Below, piece by piece: positions 25,181 through 34,600 of a stretch of 64,000 nt of DNA. The notes under the pieces are model-generated. The model saw only the letters and a list, made by a program, of their open reading frames with translations, was not told where the DNA came from and ran no database searches. The stretch lies in assembly GCA_002319075.1 (NCBI GenBank), contig NVQB01000001.1, positions 4,278,001-4,342,000 on the forward strand. The letters run 5' to 3'. Each line of letters starts with the position of its first letter. Position 1 is the first letter of the stretch. The position numbers were made by a program, and so were the translations under genes. This stretch comes from Sphingobacteriaceae bacterium (GTDB lineage: Bacteria > Bacteroidota > Bacteroidia > B-17B0 > Aurantibacillaceae).

Positions 25181-25846
25181 ATGAAAGAAAAAGAATTTGC
25201 GGTTAATACAGCTATAGGTAAAGTGCGGAAAGACTACTTCAGAGATGTTTTACTTGAAGAGAATTGCGAACCAGATCCCTTTTCTCAAATGGAACTTTGG
25301 CTGGCGGAGGCCTTAGAAAAAGATAGTCTGCATGCCAATGCTATGACCCTTAGCACAGTTACAAAAACAGGAATGCCTGATGCCAGGATCGTGCTGCTGA
25401 GGAATATTTCTTACGGAGGTTTTACTTTTTATACAAATTACAATAGCGCCAAAGCACAGCAGATCGATGCCAACGCGCAGGTTTGCTTAAGTTTTTTTTG
25501 GAAAGAACTTGAACGGCAGGTTAAGATACAGGGAGAAATTAGGTTTCTTCCGGTAGCAGAATCGGACGCCTATTTTAAAGCAAGACCTTTTGAGAGCCAG
25601 GTGGGAGCATGGGCTTCACAACAAAGTAAAGTTATAAGCGGTAGGGCGACCCTGGACGCGCAATTCGATGCAGCTCTCGTAAAATATGAAGATACAGAAG
25701 TTCCACGCCCAGACCACTGGGGAGGTTATGTGGTACTGCCTTCTGTTTTCGAATTCTGGCAGGGGCGTAATAGCAGGCTGCACGACCGCATCCGTTATAC
25801 CCATCAGCACGACAAAAACTGGAAGATGGAGCGACTCATGCCCTAA
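25181..25846 (+). CDS. pdxH: Pyridoxamine 5'-phosphate oxidase
   Basis: 221 residues, normal length. Recognisable parts are DPFSQMELWLAEALE, NAMTLSTVTKTGMPDARIVLLR (FMN site), FYTNYNSAKAQQI, FWKELERQVKIQGEI and the C-terminal WQGRNSRLHDRIRY with the conserved Arg/His. It oxidises pyridoxine or pyridoxamine phosphate to pyridoxal phosphate using FMN and O2. An oxygen-using enzyme fits the theme of the region, but no good FNR-type box precedes it. Confidence 0.96.
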   Translation: MKEKEFAVNTAIGKVRKDYFRDVLLEENCEPDPFSQMELWLAEALEKDSLHANAMTLSTVTKTGMPDARIVLLRNISYGGFTFYTNYNSAKAQQIDANAQVCLSFFWKELERQVKIQGEIRFLPVAESDAYFKARPFESQVGAWASQQSKVISGRATLDAQFDAALVKYEDTEVPRPDHWGGYVVLPSVFEFWQGRNSRLHDRIRYTHQHDKNWKMERLMP

Positions 25847-25923
25847 TCAACACTAAGCATTAAATCCTCTAAGAAATAAAATAGGAATAGCTCTCTGATT
25901 TTTCCCGGCCCGCATTCGAATAT

Positions 25924-26355
25924 TTAATGCGGACTCTGAGTTGTGTTTTGAAGTATGTATGTGCCTACCTGGTTCAGGAGCTGGGTTCTGTCCTGCAAGC
26001 CCACGCGGTTCCATATCATCGAGCCATTTATGTAGAGGATAATAACGGGTAATCCATCCACTTCAAAGTAGTCGGCAATAGCAGGATTATTTTCCATATC
26101 AATGATGAGAAAATCAACTTTATTACCCGTATCCAACATCACCTGGTCGAGAATAGGTTTTTGTCGTTTACATACTACACACCAGTCGGCAGTAAAGTTT
26201 ACAAATAAAGGTTTAGTGCTTGTCTTCAATTTTAAATTAAACTGATCTACTGTCATACCCACTGGATACTGCGCTGAAGCAGATGTTGTACCGTTCTGCG
26301 CAATAGCAGTGTACTGTAATAATGCTGTAAAAAAAAGAAATACGAAAGTTTTCAT
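25924..26355 (-). CDS. Exported thioredoxin-like protein
   Basis: 143 residues: signal peptide (cleavage near AIAQ), then a thioredoxin fold with FTADWCVVCKRQKPIL, where CVVC is the redox site, and a cis-Pro loop VDGLPVIILY. The WCxxC context and lack of other domains resemble the C-terminal domain of DsbD. It probably reduces disulfides in the periplasm. It starts 11 bases after the stop of the coiled-coil gene. Confidence 0.85.
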   Translation of the reverse strand: MKTFVFLFFTALLQYTAIAQNGTTSASAQYPVGMTVDQFNLKLKTSTKPLFVNFTADWCVVCKRQKPILDQVMLDTGNKVDFLIIDMENNPAIADYFEVDGLPVIILYINGSMIWNRVGLQDRTQLLNQVGTYILQNTTQSPH

Positions 26356-26366
26356 GCTAAGTCGTT

Positions 26367-26978
26367 TTAGTGTTGTACAAAAGCTATTTTTAAATGATGA
26401 TAAGCCTCATCAATTTCTTTTTTGAAAAAATCCCATTTATGTTTCGCCTCAGCTTGTTTTAATAAAATCTTTGCTCTTAGTTTATCCAGATGAAGATGGA
26501 ATTCAATTTTCTTTTGTTCGATATTAAATTCCGTTTTTAGTTTTTTTAGTTGGAAGCCCAATGCTATAAGTTCGAGTTTTGCTTTGAATTTTTCAAACTC
26601 GAGTTGAATTTCGCCCGCATAGTTTTGCACAAGATCTTTTTCTTTCAGTGCAAACTCAAGGTTAGTTAATTCGTTACGGATTTTATGGATTTGCTCTTCA
26701 ACTACTTCTTTTGTTTCTGCGATACCCAGGCCCAGTTGTACACGGAGTTGTTCAAAAGCTCTAAGCACCGGCGAAGTAGTTTTATCACCCTCAGTTTCTA
26801 AATACCCTGATTTCAGATGCTGAAGGCGGTTTTCGAAATTTTTCTTAAGCTCCTCAAAAAGGTCTTTTGCTTCTGATTTGCCCAGTGCTACCTGCACTTG
26901 CAACTCTTCCAGTTCTGAAGCCGCATTTTTTAAACCTGCAATAAGTTTATCTATAAAAGTTTTTTCGGGTGCCTCCAT
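26367..26978 (-). CDS. Hypothetical coiled-coil protein, 203 aa
   Basis: Highly charged, rich in Lys, Glu and Leu, and predicted almost wholly helical (for example EELQVQVALGKSEAKDLFEE, and a similar segment about 60 residues later, LRVQLGLGIAETKEVVEE). The two similar segments indicate an internal repeat. No signal or membrane segment. Family not recognised. It heads an operon with the exported thioredoxin and lies 75.5 bases from an FNR-type box. Confidence 0.65.
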   Translation of the reverse strand: MEAPEKTFIDKLIAGLKNAASELEELQVQVALGKSEAKDLFEELKKNFENRLQHLKSGYLETEGDKTTSPVLRAFEQLRVQLGLGIAETKEVVEEQIHKIRNELTNLEFALKEKDLVQNYAGEIQLEFEKFKAKLELIALGFQLKKLKTEFNIEQKKIEFHLHLDKLRAKILLKQAEAKHKWDFFKKEIDEAYHHLKIAFVQH

Positions 26979-27046
26979 GAGATATAATTTTAATCAAATT
27001 TACACAGCACCCACGCCCACTGCGCTAACCTTGCTCATAGCAATAC

Positions 27047-27060
27047 ATGATCTTTATCAG
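27047..27060. promoter_or_regulatory. FNR-type box ATGAT-CTTT-ATCAG
   Basis: Intact TGAT-N4-ATCA core, centred 75.5 bases from the ATG of the coiled-coil gene (minus strand). Confidence 0.6.
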
Positions 27061-27062
27061 AA

Positions 27063-27076
27063 CTGATCTTGGTCAC
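27063..27076. promoter_or_regulatory. FNR-type box CTGAT-CTTG-GTCAC
   Basis: TGAT-N4-GTCA core, 16 bases from the previous box and centred 53.5 bases before the desaturase ATG. The pair sits between divergent genes. Confidence 0.5.
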
Positions 27077-27122
27077 TTCGCGGGGACTTTATATGAAGTA
27101 GCTTTGCGCTCTTAAATTTACT

Positions 27123-28199
27123 ATGAACTCTATACGATTTACTGCCAAAGATGCAAGAGACAATCAATTTGCTGCCGCTCTTAAAAAAAATGTTCACGAC
27201 TATTTTAAAACCAATCACTTGTCTACCAAAGCCAATACAGCCATGGTGATAAAGACATTTATGCTGCTGGCGCTCTACATTGTGCCCTTTGTTTTGATTC
27301 TTTCTATTCCAATGAATGCCTGGCTGGCGTTGTTATGTGTGATAGTTATGGGTATTGGCATTGCCGGAGTGGGCATGGGTGTTATGCATGATGCCTGTCA
27401 CGGAGCTTACTCCAAGAGAAAATGGGTAAACGATTTACTCGCCGGCTCACTTTATTTGCTTGGCAGTAATGTGTTGAACTGGAAAATTCAACACAATGTG
27501 TTGCATCATACCTATACCAACATTAATGGTTTGGATGAGGATATTGATTCTAAAGGTCCGATTCGTTTGTCAGAAAATACAGCGCTTAAAAAGTTTCACA
27601 GGTTTCAATATCTGTATGCTTTTTTCTTTTATGGACTTATGACCATTGTGATGCTCACCAATGATTTTACGCGTTTAAGAAGATATGCCAAAATGGGTTT
27701 ACTTACCAGCCAGGATAAAAGTTTAAAAAAAGAATTTGCTAAAATGTTTATCAGGAAAGTGATTTACCTCTCTCTCATTTTTGGATTGCCTTTGTGGTTA
27801 ACCCCTTTTACCTTCTGGCAAATTCTTCTTGGCTTTTTTATCATGCATTGGGTAGCCAGTATTATTCTGAGTTTTGTTTTTCAAATGGCGCATGTAGTAG
27901 AAGGTGCAAGTCAGGAAGATTCCACTAAGGATATAGAAGCTGGATGGCATGTTCACCAGTTGCAAACTACCAGTGATTTTGCAAGAGATAATTGGTTATT
28001 GAGCTGGTATGTAGGAGGCTTGAATTTCCAGATAGAGCATCATTTGTTTTCAGGTATTTGTCACATACATTACCGGAACCTTGCTTTTATAGTGGAGAAG
28101 ACCGCTAAAGATTTTAATATTCCCTACAACCTAAAACCTAGTTTCCGTGCCGCTTTGCACTCTCATATTGTGCGACTAAAGGCCTTAGGCAGAGCTTAG
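27123..28199 (+). CDS. Front-end type fatty acid desaturase
   Basis: 358 residues with four or so helices and the three di-iron His boxes: HDACH (89-93), HNVLHH (124-129) and QIEHHLF near 300, where Gln in place of the first His marks the front-end/linoleoyl-CoA desaturase group. A cytochrome b5 domain is absent, so it needs an external donor. It introduces a double bond into membrane acyl chains using O2. Two Crp/Fnr-type palindromes precede it, which suits regulation of an oxygen-dependent enzyme. Confidence 0.92.
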   Translation: MNSIRFTAKDARDNQFAAALKKNVHDYFKTNHLSTKANTAMVIKTFMLLALYIVPFVLILSIPMNAWLALLCVIVMGIGIAGVGMGVMHDACHGAYSKRKWVNDLLAGSLYLLGSNVLNWKIQHNVLHHTYTNINGLDEDIDSKGPIRLSENTALKKFHRFQYLYAFFFYGLMTIVMLTNDFTRLRRYAKMGLLTSQDKSLKKEFAKMFIRKVIYLSLIFGLPLWLTPFTFWQILLGFFIMHWVASIILSFVFQMAHVVEGASQEDSTKDIEAGWHVHQLQTTSDFARDNWLLSWYVGGLNFQIEHHLFSGICHIHYRNLAFIVEKTAKDFNIPYNLKPSFRAALHSHIVRLKALGRA

Positions 28200-28294
28200 T
28201 AAATTTTTTTTCTTATCATTCGTATAAACCCAGGTGGGAAAGTAAAAAACCGAACATCCATTCAAGAAGGGCTGTGGCTTTTGAATTATAGGTG

Positions 28295-28314
28295 TATAAG
28301 GGTTTACCCTTATA
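28295..28314. promoter_or_regulatory. Palindrome TATAAGGG-TTTA-CCCTTATA
   Basis: A perfect 8-4-8 palindrome 116 bases before the gene at 28430. Closely related copies occur at 28852-28912 and 37986-38003, also upstream of signalling genes, so it is probably an operator of a second regulator. Confidence 0.6.
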
Positions 28315-28429
28315 TAAATGATAAGTTATGAAGAAATGAAACTTTTTTCAAGCCTTGCTGTTTAAGCATTATCCTTGCAAATGACGCTATTCCCGATAAG
28401 CATCAAAAAACAATTTAAATGAACCACAC

Positions 28430-28849
28430 ATGCTTTTAGTAAAAGGGAGAAAAAAATTAAAAGAATTTAAAAACGCAGTCTTTACAGTTTATTTAAAAGA
28501 TACCGGCGTATTGGGTATAGAAGCAGAATCAGACATGACCTATGATGTGGACGATGTGAGGCAAATAATTGACAATACAAAATACATTGCCGGAAACCAA
28601 AAATATCTGATACTTGTAAAAACAGGTCCTATGGCGGTTACGACCTTTGCTGCTTTAAAATTATTGGCCGAGCCGGATGCTGCCGGCTATGCGCATGCTA
28701 AAGCCTATGTGATTTCAACAATTAGTCAAAGATTAATGGCTAATTTTTTCATGTATTATTTTAAACCTGCTATTCCCATCAAATTTTTTAAAGATCCCAG
28801 GTTAGCAGAGGTCTGGCTCCTTAAAACTTACCGTCATTTACTAAGATAG
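28430..28849 (+). CDS. STAS/SpoIIAA-like small protein, 139 aa
   Basis: A single alpha/beta domain: AVFTVYLKDTGVLGIEAESD at the start, YLILVKTGPMAVTTFAALKLL in the middle, and a C-terminal FFKDPRLAEVWLLKTY. The fold and the last motif resemble STAS-like proteins of Bacteroidota (SpoIIAA-like). No phosphorylatable Ser is obvious. It lies just before a receiver and a large kinase and is flanked on both sides by copies of the TATAAGGG motif, so a partner-switch role in that system is plausible. Confidence 0.6.
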   Translation: MLLVKGRKKLKEFKNAVFTVYLKDTGVLGIEAESDMTYDVDDVRQIIDNTKYIAGNQKYLILVKTGPMAVTTFAALKLLAEPDAAGYAHAKAYVISTISQRLMANFFMYYFKPAIPIKFFKDPRLAEVWLLKTYRHLLR

Positions 28850-28851
28850 AT

Positions 28852-28912
28852 TTATAAGGGTAAACCGCGAAATTATTAGTTCAGAGTGGTAAATTGTTCT
28901 ATACCCTTATAT
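28852..28912. promoter_or_regulatory. Two copies of the TATAAGGG motif before the receiver gene
   Basis: TATAAGGGTAAACC at 28853-28866 and ACCCTTATA at 28903-28911 face each other across about 40 bases. They could be two operator sites or the arms of a long hairpin ending 39 bases before the ATG at 28951. Confidence 0.5.
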
Positions 28913-28950
28913 AAAAAAAAGCTTTATTTTTAGCACACAACACTAAAAAT

Positions 28951-29331
28951 ATGAGCTATCATAATTTAATGCTAATTGACGACGACGAGGATGATCAGGA
29001 TATTTTTCTGGCGGCATTAAGTGAAATATCCTCCACTGTAAAATGCAGCACCTTCAGCGCTGCCAGAATAGCTCTAAACAAACTTATTTCAAAAGAAAGT
29101 CATCCCCAGGTGATATTTCTCGATCTGAATATGCCGATTATGAATGGCCAGCAATTTCTTGTAGAAATTAAAAAGATAGAAGGTCTGAAAGAGATTCCGA
29201 TTATTATTTTTTCAACTTCTTCTCATCCAGGTACTATACAACTTACAAAAGAATTAGGTGCGAGCGATTTTATTACTAAACCCACAAGTTTTGATGATCT
29301 GATAAATGTTCTTAGGCCAATTATAAATTAA
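28951..29331 (+). CDS. Response regulator, single receiver domain
   Basis: 126 residues, REC only: LIDDDEDDQDIF acidic cluster, phospho-acceptor Asp in VIFLDLNMPIMNG, Thr/Ser in IFSTSSHPG and Lys in FITKPTSF. It lies 8 bases before the five-PAS kinase and is its probable partner. Confidence 0.9.
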   Translation: MSYHNLMLIDDDEDDQDIFLAALSEISSTVKCSTFSAARIALNKLISKESHPQVIFLDLNMPIMNGQQFLVEIKKIEGLKEIPIIIFSTSSHPGTIQLTKELGASDFITKPTSFDDLINVLRPIIN

Positions 29332-29339
29332 AAAAGCTC

Positions 29340-32180
29340 ATGACAGACTCGCAATCTTCAAAAAACAAGTACTTATTCCTTGATAATGGAGGAGAGATGG
29401 GAGAACTGATCAAGGCATACGACTGGTCGCAGTCAGTTCTTGGTAATCCTGATCAATGGCCGCAAAGCCTTTGCACAACACTTGGAATCATATTGCACTC
29501 CGCTTTTCCGATGTTTTTATTTTGGGGGAAAGACAAAATCTGCTTTTACAATGATGCATATCGTTTGAGCCTGGGAAGAGACGGGAAGCATCCGGCCATT
29601 GGTAAAAAAGGGGAGGAAGTATGGGACGATATCTGGGATTTCATAGGACCTCTGATCAATGGAGTGATTGAAAATGGCAAACCGGTTTATTTTGAAGATC
29701 AATTGGTAGGCTTCTACCGAAATGGAAAAAAGGAAGATATTTACTGGACCTTTAGTTACAGTCCGGCATACGGCGACGACAACCAAATAAACGGCGTGTT
29801 TGTTACCTGTGTTGAAACAACTGAGAAAGTAAAAATCATCAAAGCTTTAGGGGAAGGCGAGCAGGAAATTCGCGCATTGGTAGAGAGTGCACCATTTCCC
29901 ATTGGCGTGTACAAAGGCAAAGAAATGCGTGTGGCGCTGGCAAACAAATCCATCATGGATATCTGGGGCAAAGGCTCTGACGTGGTGGGCAAACTGTTTA
30001 GTGAGGTGTTACCTGAACTCGACAACCAGGAAGTTTTTAAACAACTGGAGGAAGTATACATCACAGGAATTCCTTTTCATATTAAAAACCAACCCTTGGA
30101 TCTTTTGGTGGATGGAGTTCTTCAAAAATATTATTTTAATTATAGTCTTACACCTCTGTTTAATAAAGAAGGTGAGGTTTATGGAGTGATGAACACAGGC
30201 GTTGACCTGACAGAATTAAATGTAGCCAAACGAAAAATTGAACAAAGTGAGCATAATTTCCGCAACATTGTTTTACACGCTCCTGTTGCCATGTGTATTT
30301 TACTTGGACCGACGTTTATTGTAGAAGTCGCCAATGAGCTCATGATCGAACTCTGGGGCAAACCAGTGGAAGATGTGTTGAACAAGCCAATATTTGAGGG
30401 ACTGCCGGATGCCCGTGAGCAAGGTCTGGAAGATCTTCTCACACATGTATATACCAGCGGCGAAACATTTAAAGCGAATGAACGACCGGTTAATTTAATT
30501 CGTTTTGGAAAAGAAGAAGTTGTTTATCAGAATTTCGTTTACGAGCCCTACAAAGATGCAGGGGATAAAGTAGTGGGAGTTTTAGCCATCTCTATTGATG
30601 TAACGGATCAGGTACTTGCCCGAAAAAAAATTGAAGAAGCCGAAGGAAAAGCCCGCCTGGCCATTAATTCTGCCGAGCTGGGCGTTTATGAAATTAATTA
30701 TTCCAGCAATGAAGTAAATCAAGACGATCGGTTTAACGAAATATGGGGAATAGAGGGCACTCACTCCCGAAGTGAATACGTTGCCCGGATTCACCCTGAC
30801 GACCTTGCTGCCCGTGAGGAGGCTCACCGTCTCTCTTTAAAAACAGGCCACTTAAATTATCAAACGCGGGTAATATGGAAAGATAAAAGTGTTCATTGGG
30901 TAAAAATCAGTGGTAAGGTGATTTGCGATGATCAGCAAATTCCTGTTAAGTTAATCGGTATCATCCAGGATATTACGGACATGGTTATCGCGAAAAATAA
31001 AATTGAAGAAAGCGAAAAAAACATCCGGAATATGATTTTGCAGGCTCCCGTTGCGATGTGTATTTTCAGAGGACCTGATTACACCGTTGAAATAGCCAAT
31101 AACATGATGATTGGCTTATGGGGAAAACAAGCGCATGAAGTTCTTAACAAGCCCATCTTTGAAGGACTGCCCGAAGCAAAAGAACAAGGACTCGAACAAT
31201 TATTGTTTCAGGTATTTACAACCGGTGAAAAATTTGAAGCGAATGAAATGGCGGTAGGATTGCCGCGTCATGGCAAAATTGAAACGACCTACATTAATTT
31301 TGTTTACGAGGCATTGAGAAACGGCGATGGCTCTATTTCGGGCATTCTTGCAGTTGCTATCGACGTGAGTGAACAAGTAATTGCGCGACAAAAAATTGAA
31401 GAAGTGGTGGCTGAACGAACCAAGGAACTGGCCACCGTTAATAGTGATCTGCAAAAATCTAACAGCGAGTTGGCCCAATTTGCCTATATCGCTTCTCACG
31501 ACTTACAAGAACCACTTCGCAAAATCGGAACCTTCTCGCAGATGCTTGAGAAAAGTGTTGAAGCAGAGATGAGTGAACAATCAAAAACCTACTTTAATAA
31601 AATTAATACTTCTGTGCAGCGCATGAACAGCTTGATTCGTGATGTGCTTGCCTATTCAGAAGTCACAAAAACCGGAGACCTGATTGAGACCGTTGACTTA
31701 AATAAAATTTTCGAAAGCATTAAAACAGATTATGATTTATTGATTGAACAAACGGGCGCAAACGTGTCATGTAACACTCTGCCTGTTTTACAGGCCATAC
31801 CTTTGCAGATGTCGCAGTTGTTTGGTAATCTTATTGGAAATGCTTTGAAGTTTATCAGAAAAGACACAGAGCCGCGTATCCGTATTTTTTCTTCTGAACT
31901 TACACGGCTTGAAAAGACAGCACTTGGTTTGCCGAAAGATCTTTTATTTTATAAGATCGAGTTTAAGGACAATGGTGTTGGATTTAAACCAGAATATGCC
32001 GCGCAGATCTTTCATATTTTTCAAAGACTTCACCGCAAATCAGAATTTGAAGGAACCGGTATAGGTTTGGCGCTCTGTAAAAAAATTGTCTTAAATCATC
32101 ATGGGATTATAAATGCAGATGGTAGTTCAGAAAATGGTGCCGTGTTTAATGTGATCTTGCCTGCTACACAACTAAGATAA
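29340..32180 (+). CDS. Soluble multi-PAS histidine kinase (five PAS domains)
   Basis: 946 residues without membrane helices. PAS-like units lie at roughly 30-160, 180-300, 305-430, 435-560 (PAS_3 type, with RIHPDDLAAREE) and 565-690. The third and fifth are near-duplicates (HAPVAMCILLGP versus QAPVAMCIFRGP, both with LNKPIFEGLP). HisKA follows (ASHDLQEPLRKIGTF) and then HATPase (NLIGNALKF, DNGVGF, GTGIGLALCKKI). It senses a cytoplasmic signal, possibly small ligands or redox, and should phosphorylate the preceding receiver. Confidence 0.9.
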   Translation: MTDSQSSKNKYLFLDNGGEMGELIKAYDWSQSVLGNPDQWPQSLCTTLGIILHSAFPMFLFWGKDKICFYNDAYRLSLGRDGKHPAIGKKGEEVWDDIWDFIGPLINGVIENGKPVYFEDQLVGFYRNGKKEDIYWTFSYSPAYGDDNQINGVFVTCVETTEKVKIIKALGEGEQEIRALVESAPFPIGVYKGKEMRVALANKSIMDIWGKGSDVVGKLFSEVLPELDNQEVFKQLEEVYITGIPFHIKNQPLDLLVDGVLQKYYFNYSLTPLFNKEGEVYGVMNTGVDLTELNVAKRKIEQSEHNFRNIVLHAPVAMCILLGPTFIVEVANELMIELWGKPVEDVLNKPIFEGLPDAREQGLEDLLTHVYTSGETFKANERPVNLIRFGKEEVVYQNFVYEPYKDAGDKVVGVLAISIDVTDQVLARKKIEEAEGKARLAINSAELGVYEINYSSNEVNQDDRFNEIWGIEGTHSRSEYVARIHPDDLAAREEAHRLSLKTGHLNYQTRVIWKDKSVHWVKISGKVICDDQQIPVKLIGIIQDITDMVIAKNKIEESEKNIRNMILQAPVAMCIFRGPDYTVEIANNMMIGLWGKQAHEVLNKPIFEGLPEAKEQGLEQLLFQVFTTGEKFEANEMAVGLPRHGKIETTYINFVYEALRNGDGSISGILAVAIDVSEQVIARQKIEEVVAERTKELATVNSDLQKSNSELAQFAYIASHDLQEPLRKIGTFSQMLEKSVEAEMSEQSKTYFNKINTSVQRMNSLIRDVLAYSEVTKTGDLIETVDLNKIFESIKTDYDLLIEQTGANVSCNTLPVLQAIPLQMSQLFGNLIGNALKFIRKDTEPRIRIFSSELTRLEKTALGLPKDLLFYKIEFKDNGVGFKPEYAAQIFHIFQRLHRKSEFEGTGIGLALCKKIVLNHHGIINADGSSENGAVFNVILPATQLR

Positions 32181-32269
32181 TTTTAAAAAGTAGTGGATAA
32201 AAAAGTAGAGCAAAGGCATGCGAAAAAAAATCCTACAAATCGTATTTCTCTCTGCTAACAAAAACCTTC

Positions 32270-32905
32270 TCAGTTTTCGTGGTAACCAGCGTCTATCCAT
32301 TTTTGAATGGCGCTTATGTCGCAGCTTGAAAGTTGTCCACCGGTTTGAGGCATGGCCAGATATCCGCTAGTATGCCGGATGCTTCCCATGAGTCTTTTGG
32401 CTTTGATAGCAGCCACTACTCCGCTGTAATCGGATAAATTGTATCCGCCCCCGGCGTTGCTGCTGTTGTGACAGCCCACACACCAGGCATTCATAATGGG
32501 TTGAATGCGGCTTGCATAATCAAAGTTCGTTGAATCGCAACTGATACAATTGGATGTATTACGCGCTCCCTTATTTATCCATAATTTTATCATGTTCACA
32601 TCACGCAAGCTTAGCTTGGCATAAGGACGTGCAGGCATAGAAGGGTTTTTACCCCTGATAACTGTATACACCTCACTCGTTAAAGGGTGTTTTGCCTTTA
32701 CTCCTTGCATGATCCCTTCGTAAGTAGTAAGGTCGTATCCCGCTCTTTTGTCGGTAGCATTGTGACAGCCGGACATGGTGCAGTTAGATATAAAAACAGG
32801 CAGTACCTGTTCCTGAAAACAAGCATCGGGTCCTGCCTGATCTTTAGTACAGGTTTGCAGTAAAAAAATGCTGCTTACAAAAAGGAGTAGAGTATATTTT
32901 TTCAT
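32270..32905 (-). CDS. Lipoprotein with two c-type cytochrome-like motifs
   Basis: 211 residues with a lipoprotein signal (LLQTC). The sequence has two similar halves: CTMSGCHNATDKRAGYDLTTY (an unusual CX4CH) and CVGCHNSSNAGGGYNLSDY (CXXCH). Each is followed by a motif like P-RPYAKLSLRDVNMIKLWIN or SSCDISAIQKWID, as in cytochrome domains of the planctomycete type. It may bind one or two haems. It starts 4 bases after the VIT transporter stop and shares its promoter. Confidence 0.75.
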   Translation of the reverse strand: MKKYTLLLFVSSIFLLQTCTKDQAGPDACFQEQVLPVFISNCTMSGCHNATDKRAGYDLTTYEGIMQGVKAKHPLTSEVYTVIRGKNPSMPARPYAKLSLRDVNMIKLWINKGARNTSNCISCDSTNFDYASRIQPIMNAWCVGCHNSSNAGGGYNLSDYSGVVAAIKAKRLMGSIRHTSGYLAMPQTGGQLSSCDISAIQKWIDAGYHEN

Positions 32906-32909
32906 AATA

Positions 32910-33596
32910 TTATGCTATCAGGCGGGCAATGGCAAAGGCTGATGCGGCTGCAATAATTCCAATAACAGTTACCTTCAGAGCCCCCATAAAGGCTGGTTGC
33001 CCGGTTACGCGGCTTTTTAAAAAACCAAAAATAAAAAGACAGAGTACGGTAATAATGGAAGAAGCAATCAAACCCTGGTACGGATGATCTGTAAAGAAAT
33101 AAGCAGTTAAAGGAATTAAACCCCCTATGGCATAAGAAATACCTATGGTTAACGCGCTGTGGGTTGCTCTTCCCGCTTTAGGTTTTTCGAGGCCGAGCTC
33201 AAACTTCATCATAAAGTCTACCCATTTATGTTTGTCTTTGGCAAGCTCCTTAGCGATGGTTTCCTGCGATTCTTTGCTTAAACCGTATGTGCCAAAGATC
33301 TCTTTTATTTCCTGTAATTCGCGTTCAGGAACCCTGTCTACTTCCTCATATTCCCTTTGAAGTTCGCTTTGGTAATGCTCCTCTTCTGTTTTTCCAGCCA
33401 GGTAGCCGCCAAGTCCCATGGCAATGCTGCCTGCTACAATTTCGGCAATTCCTGCGGTAATAATAATGGCATTACTGGCAACCGCGCCACTCAATCCTGC
33501 AGCCAGTGCAAACGGAACGGTAAGACCATCGCTCATACCAATAACAACATCGGTGATAAACTCAGAACTTTTGAGGTGTTTTTCTTTATGCTCCAT
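32910..33596 (-). CDS. VIT1/CCC1-family iron/manganese transporter
   Basis: 228 residues with five helices. The N-terminal DVVIGMSDGLTVPFALAAGL and IAEIVAGSIAMGLGGYLAGK are family hallmarks; the cytoplasmic metal-binding Glu-rich segment (EEHYQSELQREYEEVD) follows the second helix. It would export Fe2+ or Mn2+ from the cytoplasm in exchange for H+. The divergent Usp gene and this one share the FNR-type box at 33666. Confidence 0.92.
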   Translation of the reverse strand: MEHKEKHLKSSEFITDVVIGMSDGLTVPFALAAGLSGAVASNAIIITAGIAEIVAGSIAMGLGGYLAGKTEEEHYQSELQREYEEVDRVPERELQEIKEIFGTYGLSKESQETIAKELAKDKHKWVDFMMKFELGLEKPKAGRATHSALTIGISYAIGGLIPLTAYFFTDHPYQGLIASSIITVLCLFIFGFLKSRVTGQPAFMGALKVTVIGIIAAASAFAIARLIA

Positions 33597-33665
33597 GCCC
33601 TAAACAGTTTAACAACAAGCGTTGGTAAATGCGGTATAAAAGTACAAAACACAGAAATTCACCGT

Positions 33666-33679
33666 ATGATAAAGATCAT
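33666..33679. promoter_or_regulatory. FNR-type box ATGAT-AAAG-ATCAT
   Basis: Symmetrical site between divergent genes: centre 76.5 bases from the VIT transporter ATG and 70.5 from the Usp ATG at 33743, both in the usual range here. Confidence 0.65.
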
Positions 33680-33742
33680 TATTTATAAAGATTCTTCTCA
33701 GCCTACCCGGTAGTAGAACAAAATATCTTTGAAAAAAAGATA

Positions 33743-34567
33743 ATGAAAACAATCCTGGTAGGTACCGATTTTTCTTCTCCCGCAAAAAACGCTGTGTATT
33801 ATGCGGCAGAGCTAGCCAAATTTTTTAGTGCTAAGCTTGTTCTGGTAAACGCTGTACCCATGCCGCTTGGCGGTTACGATACAGGCGCACCATTAGAAGT
33901 GATGGCTGACCTCATGGAGAATTCGAAAACACTGCTAAAATCTTTAAAGCAGGAACTTATTCGCAAAGATTATTCTGCTGATATTGCAGTTGTTTCTGAA
34001 ATTGGAAATGCTTTTACTGTTATGAAAGATGTTGCTGCCAGCCATTCTGCCGACATGCTTGTAATGGGCATGGTAGGTGAAGGAGGTTTTTTAAAACAGC
34101 ACCTCATTGGCAGCTTTGCCCTGCGCGCGGCGCGTGAACTAACACTTCCGTTATTTATTGTACCTGAAACGGCCGAATACCGCCGCATACATCATATCTG
34201 TTTTGCCTGCGATATGGACAAGATCAAAGAAAGCACAGTTCTTTACACAGCAAAATATTTTGCCACGGCATTTGATGCAGAGATTGAACTGGTAACTGTA
34301 GAAAAGAAAGATATGGCCTTGGTTTCAAGTAAAGATGAACCTTATACTTTTTTAGAACAACGACTGGAAAATACAAAGCACAAAACAGTTTATATAAAAG
34401 ACAATAACGTTGCAAGAGCGCTCGATTATTATCTTAAATTTCACACAACCGACCTGGTTATGGTTAATCCTAAAAAACATACGTTTTTTGAAACACTTTT
34501 TGAAGAAAGTGTTACGAGAAAACTGGCCTTTTCGGTTCAGGTTCCGTTACTTATCGTTCATGGCTGA
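33743..34567 (+). CDS. Universal stress protein, tandem-domain
   Basis: 274 residues. Domain 1 opens MKTILVGTDFSSPAKNAVYY and holds DMLVMGMVGEGGFLKQHLIGS, close to the ATP-binding GxxGxxx..S motif. Domain 2 (about 145-274) is divergent and lacks that motif. Tandem Usp proteins of this size are common in Bacteroidota, bind ATP, and rise in stasis or anoxia. It sits behind the FNR-type box at 33666. Confidence 0.92.
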   Translation: MKTILVGTDFSSPAKNAVYYAAELAKFFSAKLVLVNAVPMPLGGYDTGAPLEVMADLMENSKTLLKSLKQELIRKDYSADIAVVSEIGNAFTVMKDVAASHSADMLVMGMVGEGGFLKQHLIGSFALRAARELTLPLFIVPETAEYRRIHHICFACDMDKIKESTVLYTAKYFATAFDAEIELVTVEKKDMALVSSKDEPYTFLEQRLENTKHKTVYIKDNNVARALDYYLKFHTTDLVMVNPKKHTFFETLFEESVTRKLAFSVQVPLLIVHG

Positions 34568-34600
34568 TAATTTATTTACAGATAAGGCTGGCAAGGCCGA

